Shown one piece after another: positions 46,619 through 59,600 of a DNA stretch of 64,000 nucleotides. This DNA is from Dactylonectria macrodidyma (lineage: Eukaryota > Ascomycota > Sordariomycetes > Hypocreales > Nectriaceae): the NCBI GenBank assembly GCA_020744425.1, contig JAGMUV010000003.1, forward strand, positions 1,240,001 through 1,304,000. Reading direction: 5' to 3'. The position numbers and the translations under genes were made by a program. Numbering within the stretch: position 1 is the stretch's first letter; each line of letters starts with the position of its first letter. The notes beneath the pieces were generated by a model. That model made no database searches. It saw only the letters and a list, made by a program, of their open reading frames with translations, and was not told the DNA's origin.

Positions 46619-49573
46619 GTATCGTCATCATAAACTGGTCCAAACGCCCCTATTCTGACAAAACGTACATGGTCAGCAAGATTATCCAGCGAGAGTAACT
46701 AGATCAAAATGGTGCGCTCATTTAATGGCCATTAATGTGAATTTCGCAATATTTTAAGCTGTAATCGATTACCGGTGAGAAAATATGGCGAGTGCAACTA
46801 GTGATCCCAACACAGAGCCCCATGACCGTTTACACAGTCCAACTAACAGCCGCTCAAATCCCATACCTTGGATTGTACACTTAAGACGACAAACTGCTCC
46901 GTAGACAGCATGACAGCTTCGGTTAATACGCATGAAGGTATAGTAGGTTGAGTACAGATTCGAGCTAAAACTCTCCGTACATGTACACTCCCATTTTAGG
47001 ACAAAGACTCAGCACCTTTATGCTGAGATCTTAATGTCAAAATACAGTTTGTCAAGTGCACATAGTTTAAGGTACTGCTTCCTAGTGGTAGTATACTGAG
47101 ATTTTTGGTCCAAAACTGTATCTTAGGACCGCGAATCTTATATGAGCATCAATTGAGACCAACTTCGCGGAGTGCAACTTTGTGGCATTCAAGCCACAGT
47201 ATATCTCTCGCCCTCATGTGAGACGTATTTGACATATTATACGCTTTTCATTTCATACAAAGGCTCATCCCTTGAAACACATTGCCCTATCACTTTAGAT
47301 CTCGCTCCTGGATAATTGTTGGTGTGCATCATCGACCATGCATCATCTCTGACATAGACCTCGGCAATAAACCACCACGAAAATAGCAGGAATGCTCAGT
47401 ATTATATAGCATAATAGAAATTTGGTGTGTTAAGAGTTGGTTCAGATCTAGTTCCTAATGGCGTATTACGGGAGACTTGCGTAACGCTCGGAAGCAGTGT
47501 CGTGAATTTCTCGCCCCCAGCCGTAGGTTCCCGGAGAATGTTCTAGCAGATCTTGGGGTGAGGGACAGCTCACACCCACTACTAATACCTGTCTCATATT
47601 GCAGAGATTGCCAGTAACATGTGCCACGTTGTATATTCACTTCAGCAAAGTCCTTGCGCTTGGTCTTGGACTCTAGCTTACATAGCATCCCTGTTATATG
47701 GACCAGGAACGCGATTTTTCTTTCTCATCACTTAGACTCGTGACTACTATCATTCGCTTGGAACAACCACCAATTTCCTATTATCTCTTATCCGTGTTCT
47801 ACGGGTCTGATACACCTCACATGGTTGAGCCCAAGCTAGCAAGATCTGACCAAAACAGCCCCTTCGGGTTTCCTTTTAAATCGCAAGGATTTGATATCTT
47901 GTGGGAAAAGCCCAAGCGTCCTATGCCTTCCCAAAAGCTGTGAGAAGAACTAAGGAGTAGGGTCGCTAACAATAGTCTATTAATTGTTCCATCCCTCAGA
48001 AGCTGCCTACATGCACGTCCCGACTGCGTAATGCTATCCCTTGGTAAATGAGAAGTATGCGAATAAGGAGCCCTAGAGCATTGCTAACTCCGAAAGAAGG
48101 CGTGAACACAACAACATTTTGACGTTATGGTTTTCCTTATCGACATTCAAAGTAAGTAGTGTATTCAGCGTATCTAGATGAGTGTGTAAATAAAAACACC
48201 ACACATTACAGTGCTTTGAAACTAGTAATATGAAGCACAGCCTCCAATATATCCAGTTCTCGGATCTTCGATTGAACTATTCATCCTATAGTTATCCCTC
48301 CACAAAAACTCATACAGGCTGTGTATATGAAACTGTTCGCAGGCCTGCATTTATTTCAAAAATTTGAGACCTTAAAAAACCTATACACACGGATTGCCAC
48401 ATTCATGAAACTCACAAAGTTTACCTAGACTTGGTTTCTATATAAAAGGTTGGAGTCGATAATTAGACAAGACATGTCCTCGGTGTGACGATCACCTAAA
48501 GAGCATTTCTCAGGCCAACAAACTGTACGGCTAGCTAATACAAATTGAGGGCCTGGGCATGTATCTCAGGTTGAGGCTCATCAATTTCAGGTGAGAACTG
48601 TCTATAGACCAAATTAAAAATATCGACTTCGCTACCAATAAGCTCGTATATTTATTGTAGTAGATTTATCATTGAATGAAAAGACTCGACAATGAAATCG
48701 GCATAACGTCAACCGTGCGCTCTACATCAAGTTCGCGTCGTGCCAAATGTTGACAGTTGTGATAGCATAAGTATAGTACAGTCTTCTGGGTTGTTAGTTT
48801 AGAAAGATTCTTTCACTTACCTCCTTCAAGATGAGAGCGATCGAGGGTTTCGGACAGGCTCAGAGTAGAGCATTTGGCGAATCCTGATTAATATCTCAAG
48901 AGTCAGGTCATTTTGGTCATTCCTGCCCAGACGTCTGCCAATTTGCTAATACAGCCTCTCAAGATGTTAAAGAAGGCGAGTTTAATGCTAGCGGATGGTA
49001 CTATGTTGTTTTTAGCGCCGAGTTGAAAGTCACATATACGCTAGACTGAGGGCTTGCATCTAATGGAAAGTACTGTATCTGGCACATTGAGATCCAACTC
49101 AACTTGCAGCCATTTGGGTCCTTTGACACTAGAACTTCACCAGGCCACGGCCTGGCTGATTTCTCAATCAAAGGTTCCGCTTTAGATATAGATGAGTCTT
49201 CTGGGGGAAAGCGATGTCAGCATTGACTCATGAAGTAATACATGTTTCGCCTTTCCTCGGGTAGGATTGTGTGACCCGATTATGTGAACGGACCAGCTTG
49301 GACCCTAGGCTGAGGTGAAAAATCATTCGAGAAATTCCCATTTAGTAGCGGGCCACGTTCCAAGATACGGCAGAGACTGCTTCAAAAAAGAAAGGAAGCA
49401 AATCCAAGTGGAAAGAGTTTGAGCTTGGGTTTCTCATGGCCGGGATACGAGAGTGGCTATAGCAACAGGAAACGTGTCGTCCAGCCACTTCCGTGAGGAC
49501 GTGCCTGCAAAGACTTTTAGGTGGATATGCTCATGTAGGAGCGCGACTAATAGCGGGCTCATAGCGCTACACT

Positions 49574-49603
49574 TCCGTTCAACTCCGTTCAACTCCGTTC
49601 AAC
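49574..49603. repeat. 10-bp tandem repeat, three copies
   Basis: TCCGTTCAAC repeated exactly three times head to tail. No gene nearby. Confidence 0.8.
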
Positions 49604-51340
49604 GACTCAGTTATGTAAGAAGCCCACGTCACGTCTCCATCAAGACTCCATATAAAGTTTCTTTGTAGCTTACCCAGCGGCTATACGTTCTGAAGAGTGG
49701 CTACCATCAGGTCCGTAGCATATGCTTTTGCCGGGTTTCCAACACGCCATGGGTGGTGTCAAGAGTTACGAGGATGGAGGTTCAAATGGTCCAATGTGAC
49801 AGGGCCACGGGCCAGATACACACCCCTGTTCAGGCTTGTGCGATCGGAGATTCATGCGGCTGAAGAAGCGCCCTGAAGAGTTGGCTGGTGCTCCGTAAAC
49901 ATTATAAGCATCTGGGCAGGCGATGCTACCTTGACAGCGCGGACCCGCACTCGGCTGGTTCAGCTGGAGGGGCGAAGAAGAAAACATTCTAGGCGGCAAG
50001 GATACACATTTCGGTACTGTACTTCGTATTTGCGGCAATTTGCGACCTTGATTTGCCTTGACTCTTGGCAGAGACTGATTCTGGGGCCGGGCCGGTAAGC
50101 AGACCTTGGTAGACTTGCTTTTGAGATGGCGAGGTGAGACGGGTTCATCATTTCATGGTCAAGCATTGAACCAGTCGCCTCGACCACAGTCTGACCCGAC
50201 ACCCTTGTTCATTCTCTAATCCCGGTGCCGGCGCCTCTTGGACAGGGATTTTCTCTTCCTGTGCGGAGCATATTGCAGCGCATCATCTGACAGCTAGCGC
50301 ATGGGGTAAAGATCCTAGTCCCTGCAACATCGAGACAGGCACATGGCCGAGGAGCTTGGGGGAAGTTGTCTGGGGAAATCAAATCGACCTTTATCATCGC
50401 CAATCGTCACTGGCCCTGCTAGGGTGATGAGTGTTGGTCCTCCGTATGTAGATGGTGGTAGCTTTTATGCTACATCTCATGTTACATTTCATATCGGCAT
50501 TATCATACATAGAGGCATTACACATAAGCACTCGCCTGGACCGGCCCATTGCCATCCCATCCGTTCACACAAAGTCTGCCTCACATCCCATCCCATCACC
50601 TCATCCCAGCACCGTGCCCGATCCGGTTCCAGAAGCACAGAGATCGTGCGTTTTAAACGCCCCAGAGGAGCTCCCAGACGAGCCTTCGTCCCCCTTGCAC
50701 CGAACCCCCTGCCAAATTCAGGGTCCTGAAGTCTTTCAGTTTCAAGGCATTCAGGCGAATCTAGATATCGCGCGAGCGGTGGCTGCGGCATGACACAGAT
50801 TTCTCCATGTCAATTTCCGCCATAAATCCTGCCTGCCGCAATTCTAGAGAACGGTGATAGACTTGACCGCCCCCACGCTGTCGGCTCGGCGATATCACTG
50901 GTAAGCGGGAGATGGACGATCGCGGTGTCTGATCACGCTTTCAACGAGAATGCCCGCCAATATCTTAGAATTAGCCCAGTGAGGTTGTTGGTGTGTGGGC
51001 ACTGCCGCCACCTACCCATGCTTGCTGCAGATCAGTTGATGCAGCCCGAAATGTAACCTCCAAACCCTGCTCTCTCGACATAACCATTTTTCTTTTATTA
51101 ATTGTCGGCTACTGCGGCGGATGTTCTACCAGGGGGTTGAGAGAATGGGGCGTTCATCGTGACATCTCTTCAAGAATCTGGGGAACGGGACAGACCATCA
51201 GAGTCAAGAGAATGTATTTTCAGATCCAATCCCTGCCGCCAGAGGCAAAAAGACAAGCTTGTGTTATGTATGCCCATCCATCAAACGCCTGATATCAAAG
51301 TCCGAATCTAATGTCCTTACCCCCTAGTAGTACATCCCCG

Positions 51341-52677
51341 TCAAACTGCAACGTCCTCTACATATGGTTTCTTGTACATGTCGCCTTCCGACCTATTCGA
51401 TACGCTTGCAGTGTCGTTGTGTTTTTCTGAAACTGAGCTTGCAGCTGTCACAGAGCTGCTATCCTCATCGGCCGCCTTTCTGGCCCCCGACCAAACGGAG
51501 TAATCGTTCGTGGCCACGCTGGGGGCAGTCTGTGACTGGGAGACTTTGATGTTGTCAAGGGTAAGACCGAGGCGACGCATACCCTCGCTTAGAGCCTCGA
51601 GTTTCTGCTTCTGTTCCTCTGATGAGGCCTGGGCCTGGGCCTGAGCGGCGGGGTTGGGCTGGGTAGGCTGGGTCGGCTCTGCAGGGGCAGCCTTGGAATT
51701 GCCAGAGGCAAGGAAGGCCTCTCTACCATCTTCATCCACTTGACTCTGCTCCTTGTGTTGCTTCCATTTCTCCTCAAGAGTTGTGGGAGCATCGGCATCG
51801 GCATCGGGCTCTGGCTTGGGCTCCTTCTTCTCGCGTCTCGTGAGTTCGACCTCGAGGACTCGAGTGCCCATAGGAACCTTATTCTTCAAGCCATTGTCGT
51901 CACGATCGTAGAACAGGGACCAGATACCAGGAAGTTCTTCAACTGCGCAGAATCCCTCCCATCCCTCGAGGGTCATGCGACGGTCCTGCTTGGTGCAGTC
52001 AAAGGGACCCGTGATGTTCTCCTGAGCCTCGGCGCGAACACCATACTTGACCGCATATGTGTCCTTGTCGACGTAGATCCAGTTGAGCATGGGAGGATCG
52101 TCGCTGATGGTACTGACCAGCCCTTCATATTCCGAGTCAGGGTAGGGGAGGAAGTAGCCAGAGAAAGGGTACCCCTTGCTAACATTGTTCTTGGAGTCGT
52201 GGTTGTATAAGGGATGCTCGTTAGCGATGTAGAGCTAAAGAGAGATGGAGTGTCAGCGATGATCTGACCATGTTGAACCGTGCGTGATGTGACTACCTTT
52301 GAATCTTTTAGGACAATCAACTTGTTGTTGATGTCACGGCTTCGGATAGAGGGTTTCACACAAGAAACGATCAAGTTGCAACGGCGAGCACGATGCTCTT
52401 CGCGCTTGCTCTTGGACTGGCTCTGACGGATAGCCTCTTGTGTACCCAGCATAGCCGGGCAGATGGTGAGGGCGAGCAGCATAGGAATAGACATGATGAC
52501 TTCTTGTGGATCGTCGTTCTGGATAGCGACTTTGAGTTTATCAACCTCTTCAAGCAGCTTTTGCTTGCAGAGAGTACCGAAAAGTTCTTGGAGAGTGTTC
52601 TGGGGCGCTGTAGGAGAGGACGAGGAAGAAGACGAATCTGTAGAAAACGAAGAAGACGAGGGGGATGGGGCCGACAT
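51341..52677 (-). CDS. fungal protein of unknown function
   Basis: Two exons, 52297-52677 and 51341-52234 (62-bp intron), give 424 residues. I do not recognise a named family. Residues 1-25 are Ser/Pro-rich. About 28-125 is helical with a hydrophobic stretch (SIPMLLALTICPAML, about 65-79) and a basic SKREEHRARRCN segment. A well-ordered region spans about 115-260: INNKLIVLKDSK, YIANEHPLYNHDSKNN, GYPFSGYFLPYPDSEYEG, PPMLNWIYVDKDTYAVKYGV, NITGPFDCTKQD, GWEGFCAVEEL and WSLFYDRDDNGL. It looks like a compact beta-rich domain. The remainder is a Pro/Gln/Ala-rich tail with PT repeats, a short helix (EALSEGMRRLGLTLD, about 340-355) and a Ser-rich end. No signal peptide. The domain's even composition suggests constraint and a cytosolic or nuclear protein. 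Confidence 0.8.
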
Positions 52678-53079
52678 TGATGTCGCTACTTCAAAACACG
52701 TCAAGAAGATCAACAACAAACCATCCAAGATGAACCACACGATGACGCAGGAGGGAGGGAGGGAGGGAGGGAGGCAATTCAACTTCTGGGGTACCAGTCA
52801 AGTAAATTTCCCAATGCGGTAGACTATTTAGAGATTGTTCACCCCATATGCTCTTCTCAAGCCCATCGAAATTTTTGTAGTCCCGGTGGGCGTGAAGATA
52901 CCAGGATTCCCCGTGTAATTGAGATCCAATCAACCGTCGGGTTACCGGTGTTTCCCGACATAATCATGTCATCTCGAGACTCGAGACGCGTACCGAAGAT
53001 GCCAAGTTGGAGGAAAATTCTCTGGAAACCTGACCCCGGCCTGGACCTGACTTGCCCCCCAGCAACGAGTTGCGTGGGG

Positions 53080-53134
53080 AGAGCCTATGAAGAGCCTATG
53101 AAGAGCCTATGAAGAGCCTATAAAGAGCCTACGA
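53080..53134. repeat. 11-bp tandem repeat, five copies
   Basis: AGAGCCTATGA occurs three times exactly and then twice with changes (AGAGCCTATAA, AGAGCCTACGA). Confidence 0.85.
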
Positions 53135-54247
53135 TGGGCATTAAGATGGATCCAGTGGAGAAGACTGTTGAAGGACCTTGCGGGCTTGTGGAGGAATTGA
53201 GGGAGCAACGCACCGATGGGATCCATCGACGGCGTTGTTTTCCGCCAATATGCAGATGCGAAACACGACGGCTGCAGCATGGCCGACCCATCCCTGCGAG
53301 CCACGCGCATCTTCCAGCCTCTTGCGTGCGTACTTCTTGCTTTTGCTTGCAGCATTTGAGTGGATTCTAGCGAAGGGCTAGTAGAGTAGACGCGGGAAAT
53401 CGACGGCGGGGAGTCGGAAGTAACGCGGGCCATCGAGAATCTCGAGACAGGGACATGCCGGGGTGGCCCGGGGGCCCCATCGGAGGTCCGGAGGCAGGGA
53501 TCGGGAAGCCCGCCCGCATCGCCACTGCCCATGCCAACATCGGATGATATCGTAGATACGTGTCAATGAAGACCAGAGATGCAGAAACCCCCTCCCCTGG
53601 CGCCCCTTACAGACGTGTCAATTCATTTGCGACGCTGCACCTTGTGCTCTGCAGCCGCCCAGCCTTTTACTCTAGTAGCTAGTGTGGAGCTGAGATCCCC
53701 CCTGCGCCGTCGGCTTCAGCCTGCTGCGGCGGCCGATGATGTTGGGGGCGATGTGGGCGAAGATGACGAAGAAGATGGAGGGCATCGAGACCATAGAATG
53801 GATAGTATAGATCATCGAGGACATGGATCATGGGCGCCATGGATCTCTCGGCTTGTGTGTGGAGCGCCTCTATATCGCCGCCATCCGGATCATGTAGAGG
53901 GGCCGGGCAGGGGGAGCAGCCGACAGCTCTCTTGCGCCATCCCCAGGAAAATCGAAGAGATTCGTGAGAGGGAGGCTCTTAGCGTGCCTCATGGTGAGAC
54001 GGCATTGACAACTCATCAAGCCATGAGGTTGGAGTTGCTAGGATGAGCCGGGGTGTCTCGGTGTTGCAACGGGCGGTTCGGCGCGCTCAAGGTCACGGGG
54101 GCCGCAGCCCGGTGTGGACTCGCGATGTGGCCTCGAGACGCCTTTTGGCATGGCGTCTCAGGCCGTCTCGGAATCTTTCGCGGCAACGGACGAGGGTTAC
54201 CTCGTGGAGTGTGAAGAAGCAACGAGCCAGACGAGACCCAAATTGTC

Positions 54248-54407
54248 TATAAAAGAACCTCGCTGGATCGTCCTTGAACCGGTTCCTCTCCCATCATCAG
54301 CTCTCTCATCTTCTCAACATTCATCACTCGCTCTCACAGCTCCAATCACCATCACTCACTCTTCCTTCTCTTGACAAACGACTTTTGTCCATCCCTAAAC
54401 CGTCAAC
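54248..54407 (+). promoter_or_regulatory. TATA box and pyrimidine-rich leader of the small acidic protein gene
   Basis: TATAAAA at 54248-54254 is followed by a run of C and T (54290-54372, CTCTCTCATCTTCTC-like) and the start context GTCAACATGTC. This arrangement is typical of strongly expressed fungal genes. Confidence 0.6.
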
Positions 54408-55013
54408 ATGTCTGCTCCTGCGTAAGAAACCCCCACCCCGGTGTCAACCACGAACCAAGATGCCCAATCCTCCTCAGAGTCCTGGCTCGCTTGGCAGTCA
54501 AGCGTTGTTCAGAGTGGTCTAATAACACTGCTTAGCACCACCACTTCTCCCACCACCACCACCACCTCCACTCCTGCCCTCCCCAACCCACCCGCCACGT
54601 AAGAGCTCTTCTCAATGAAGCTTGCCTGCAGCTCAAGCATCAAGATCAAGAGGGACACAAGCTGACTCGTCTAGCTCTTCCAGCTTGGCCAAGACCAACC
54701 CCGCCTACCAGTCTGACTCTGACTCTGATGGCCAAGCCCGTGGTGGACGCCGTGCCGCCAAGCAGCAGTTCGTCGTTCCTTTGCCCACCTCCACCGGGCT
54801 CTCTCAGCCTGCTGGTAAGTAACACCAACTTTCCCCGCGCCTCCCAGAACCACTACTGACGAACAATATGCAGGCCAGCTTCTGAAGGGTGCCACCGACG
54901 ACAACGGCAAGCAGAAGGCCGCTGCCCTCCTCGTCGGCATCAAGCTCGACCTTGAGGCCGAGGTCCACCTGACTGCCCGCGTCAAGGGTGACATCTGCGT
55001 TGGTCTTTACTAA
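54408..55013 (+). CDS. small conserved-looking fungal protein of unknown function
   Basis: Four coding exons: 54408-54421 (only 14 bp), 54536-54598, 54645-54814 and 54874-55013, giving 128 residues. The first part is Thr/Ser/Pro-rich, the middle has NPAYQSDSDSDGQARGGRRA, and the last 45 residues form a dense segment: QLLKGATDDNGKQKAAALLV, then GIKLDLEAEVHLTARVKGDI and CVGLY. That end alternates hydrophobic and charged residues as in a beta hairpin. No signal peptide or membrane segment. Exon 3 can start at 54645 or at 54651, because two consecutive CAAG acceptors both keep the frame, so two isoforms differing by two residues are possible. A strong TATA box and pyrimidine leader suggest high or stress-induced expression. 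I cannot name the family. Confidence 0.75.
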
Positions 55014-56664
55014 GCTACTCGTGCTTTTCTGATACTGATGGTGATTGGGTCCAAACATGGGAGCACGAGATAATGATACACGGGAATGATGACAACCCTG
55101 CCAATGCTCTACGCCATGGATGAGCAGCAAAGTTGCAACCTCACGAGGTGGCCACAGGGTGTCAGAGGACGGGTTTTCTTAGGTGTCCAGGATTGGCATG
55201 TATAAAACGTTATTCAGTACCAGAGTAATATAAAAGCTCATGACTACCACCTCTTCCCACACCCTACATTACTTGGCAAGCCTTGACTTGGTACCCAGAA
55301 TCCTATATCAACCATTATCTGATTGCAAGAGCAATTCCACATTAAACCCTCTCGTGAAGTTCAATTAAGCTGTACTGGGTTCAATTGCCCCACGTCCGAC
55401 TAGCCTTTCGTCTCAGCTTTAGTGCAACTTTGGACCATTTGGTCCATGTTTTCAATTTGACATTGTGGAAGTTGATCAACCGATGATAACTCCAGGCTTC
55501 TATTTCATGGCATGTGTTGTAGCGTAGATCTTCGAAAAGCGTAAGATGTTGCATATAGTGGAAGCTATCATTAGCTATGGCTATTTCCACTAACTTCTCT
55601 ACTGAATGCTCTAAGAACGGTCATTTGAATTTTTGATCTTCAGCTTCTTACTTCTAGACGAACTCCTAATCCATTGATATAAAATCTGAATCCAACAGTA
55701 CGGAATGAAAATCGTTCTTGGGGTATCATGACGCTGTCATGTGTGAGCAGATACGGCCCGAGAGACTTCCGCCGAAATGCAGGGGCATCTCCTGCAATGG
55801 TATGACGTAAATGTCGTAGTATGCATACCCTGGAGGAATGCGAGCTAGTATTTTTTAACTGAAGAACGCATTGATCCTAGTACTAAACGACCTGATGGTT
55901 GTGCGCAGATGAGTGATATGGGAAAAACCGGTGTATTGACAGCCACTCGACGTCGCATTATACGGGTTCTAGACCGCCAATCGAGATTCCTGCAGAGGGG
56001 TTCATGTAGCATTCACGATGCAGGGGTTTGAGAAAGTTGTCGTGCCCACGCATGGATACCCTAGGTTTCTTTGCATCAGTTGTTACGCATGCTGACTCGG
56101 GAGGCGTTAGAAGGCGTGCGATATACTAATAAGATTACTACGAAGGTATATCACCGCTCACAGAGCTCTATCGACAACCTGCTAGTAACGATATTATCCT
56201 TGTGCTTCGAAAATATCGTTATAGACCTGGTTGACTGTATACCCGTGTCCAATGTCTGGATGGACGCAAGATGAAGTTGGATTGGGTGTGGATGATGTTG
56301 GATGAAATGGGCCAACAAGATGATTACGCACACTATAGATGCCAGGAAAGTGAACTGCACGAATGCATTGCTTGATCGTGTTCGGCCATGAGAAAAACTG
56401 CGCATCAAGTATCTAGTAAATACAGGTTGGAATTGTTTAGGGGGTGAAGAAGCTCGTGAGGATGGCGGAAGAACCAGATAATCCGCCGCCGGATCAACAA
56501 AAGAAGCAAGTTCATGTTGCAGCTGTTGACGGCCGGACGCGTCTTCACGCGGACGACGAAGAGATTTTCATAAAATCATCGCAAGAAAGGAAGGAAGGAG
56601 GCAAAGCAAACGAATTAAAGCTCCTCTCTCAACATTGCTGGCAGCTCACCGCCGCTCCATCACG
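55014..56664. other. AT-rich intergenic stretch
   Basis: 3' flank of the small gene and, from about 55200 to 56450, AT-rich sequence with stops in all frames. The last 200 bp (56450-56664) is the leader of the helicase gene. No gene supported. Confidence 0.55.
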
Positions 56665-59600
56665 ATGCCTCGGCCTAGCAAACGCTCTCACGATGTCATC
56701 GACCTGACTGGTGATGATAATGACACGGATGCAACTAGCAGCAAGCGACCCGCTTTGGAGCGGCCAACGCGGCCAGATCGGCTCAATGTCAGCTCAATAC
56801 CCTTTCATCCTCCTGGAATCGGCGGCACGAGCGTGTACGGCACTGCTGCTTCTTCACAGAGCTCCAATTCCGACGCCAACGCCGCGTCTCAGCTCGTGCC
56901 CGTTATCGAGCCCGAGGGTTTGGACCTGACGCAGGACAGCGATGAACCGGATCGTGAGCTGTACGGTACTTTTGGTGCGTGCCCCGTGTGACTGAATCAC
57001 TCATCCTGCACGACCTGACGCATCGTAGCGGGGAAGATAGTGGGGATTAGATACTACAGAGGGTTCGCGTCGCCGGGCGAGAGCGTCCTCTGCAGAAGAG
57101 AACCTCAAAATCAGGTTCGTGGCTGTGCTGTGCTCTGTCTCATTCGAGTGGTTACGCAGTCCGGAGAAATGGAGAAACTAATAGCTCAAGTAGTATGATC
57201 GAGACGCGATCCGAGTAGACAATGTCTTTGGACATCAGATTGGCCATCTCCCCCGCAAAGTGGCCGCCAAGATCTCCCCGTACCTTGTATGCAATGCCTC
57301 AACCATAAAACATTTCGTATTGCATGCTAATTATGGCCTAGGATCGCGGCGATCTGACCATCGAGGCTCAGCTTGCAGGCGAGAAGGGTGTTTATGACTG
57401 CCCCGTCAAGGTCTTCTTTTTCGGCACCGGCAATGTAGACGAGCGCGGTGTAATCGAGAAACAGCTGCTCGAAGACAAACTCGTCAAGGTGACCGAGCTC
57501 AGGAAAACTAAGAAGGATGCTGACGCTCGGCGGGCGGCGATGCGGCTGACCGGTGCCAGCACCGTGAATGGCTTGGGACAGGACTCTGTCGAGCAACCAG
57601 AGGTGTCCCTCGAGGAGCTCCTGCAGAACAGCGAATCAGTTGATTCGCGGAGGGAGGGAGATGCGATTGGAAATCTGGCGATGGGTGATGAGCAGCTGGA
57701 ACTGATGCCAAAGGCTGATCAGCCCGCAAGGCTCAGGTCACTGCTTCTTCCGCACCAACTTCAGGTGCGTCCACCACAAAGAGCGGATGCAAGTACGATT
57801 GCTAATCATCACACAGGGCTTGGCTTGGATGACCTTCAAGGAGAACCCCGATCTGCCCCAAAAGAAAGCAAACAAAAATGTAGTTCAGCTCTGGAAGGTG
57901 GACAACAAAAATCTCTACTGGAACCTTGTATCCGGCTTTGTCACTTCCTCACCACCAAAACTCCTCTCTGGAGGTATCCTAGCCGACGACATGGGCCTGG
58001 GCAAGACGCTCCAGATCATCAGTCTGATCTTGACGGGCGGGCCAGGAAGTACATTAATCGTTGCCCCCGTCAGCGTCATGAGCAACTGGCAGCAGCAAAT
58101 TAACCAACACGTCCAGCCCGACCAGCTTCCCAGCGTGTTTGTGTACCACGGAGACAACAAGGCGTCGGCTGCGATGCTAATGAAGTATGACGTTGTCATC
58201 ACTAGTTACGGGAAGCTCTCCCGGGAGCGCGACAGTGGTGTCAGGGATGTGTTGCTCTCGCCGCAGGCCAAATGGCGCAGGGTTGTTCTAGATGAAGGCC
58301 ACATTATACGCAACGCTAAAACCAAGGCTGCTATTGCCGCGTGCAGCCTCAATGCCGAGTCTCGATGGGTTCTGACCGGAACTCCGATGTAAGCTCCTTG
58401 GACCACCCCTCCCAGTTCAAAACATTCTCTCGAGCCGTTGCTAATGGAGCCCAGCATCAACTCTGTCAAGGACTTGCACTCGCTCATCAAGTTCCTTCGC
58501 ATCACCGGAGGCATCGAACAAGCCGAGATCTTCAATGCCAAGATCACCCGCCGTCTAGGATCCAGCGATAGAAGCGCCGAGGCCCTGCTCCAGGCCCTGA
58601 TGCGAGATTTGTGCCTCCGGCGCAAAAAGGACATGAAGTTTGTGGATCTCAACCTGCCGGAGAAGAAGGAGTATATCCACCGTATTCCTTTCCGGCCAGA
58701 CGAGAAGCAGAAGTACGACGCTCTGATGTATGAATGGCCAACCCCTCTCCTGTTGTTCGGAATGATAGCTTACAAGCGCAGGTCGGAAGCCAGGGGTGTC
58801 CTGGAGGAATACAAGACGATGTCAGCAGCAGACGGAAAGGGCCGCTTCCAAAACGTCCTCGAACGCCTACTTCGTCTGCGACAAGTGTATGTACATGCCT
58901 TCCCCGTCAGTTGGTACATTTGGTTGCTGATGGCTGTCTAGTTGCAATCATTGGGCTCTCTGCAAACAGCGTATAACCGATATTCTCAAGTTACTCGGCG
59001 ACCAGGAAGTTGTCATTCTTGACGCGAAAAACTGCGCTTTGCTCCAAGAAGCGTTGCGCCTTTATATCGAGACCCAGGAGGACTGCGCCATCTGCTACGA
59101 TACGATCAGGGCCCCGGTCATCACCGAGTGTCGCCACGTATTCTGCAGGGCTTGCATTAGCCGCGCAATCGACCTCCAGAGAATGTGTCCCATGTGTCGC
59201 AACCCGCTCACCGTGGAGGGGCTGATCGAGCCGGCGCCCGAAACGGCCGGCGACGAAGCGCCACCGTTGGACTCGGAGATGCAGAGCTCAAAGACAGAGG
59301 CGATGCTGCAGATTGTGCAGGCCACGCTGCGCAACGATGGGTCCAAGGTCATCGTATTCTCGCAGTGGACGTCGTTCCTCAACATCCTGCAGACCCAGCT
59401 CGAGGCCGCGTCCATCAAGTTCTCCCGCGTTGACGGGAGCATGAAGGCAGAACACCGAGACCGTGCCATCGCGGCCCTTGACAAAGACCCAGAGACGCAA
59501 GTCATGCTTGCCAGCCTCGCTGTGTGCAGCGTTGGCCTCAACCTGGTCTCGGCCGACACGGTCATCCTGTGCGATAGCTGTAAGCCAACCCCGTCTTTTC

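Larger units (their letters stand above)
45574..51340. other. AT-rich gene desert
   Basis: 5.8 kb without a supportable gene. From about 46100 to 49400 many 60-base lines are near 35-40 % G+C by eye, against roughly 55-60 % in nearby exons, and stops occur in all frames. An island of coding character lies at 46284-46618. 49450-51340 is of more normal composition and has open frames up to 128 codons on both strands (for example 50452-50793, +), without family support. A 10-bp tandem repeat is at 49574-49603. Confidence 0.55.
52678..54407. other. intergenic: divergent promoters and a tandem repeat
   Basis: Upstream region of two divergent genes. It includes a GGGA tract at 52750-52772, an 11-bp tandem repeat at 53080-53134 and, on the right, a strong promoter-like segment (54248-54407). 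An open frame of 155 codons at 53579-54046 has no supporting signals. Confidence 0.55.

Noticed and set aside
50452..50793. 113-codon open frame on the + strand with a Pro-rich, somewhat protein-like second half
   Set aside because: Overlapping open frames on both strands, no family, no splice partners; chance cannot be excluded.
53579..54046. 155-codon open frame on the + strand
   Set aside because: Low-complexity Asp/His/Arg composition, upstream of a better-supported gene, no recognisable domain.
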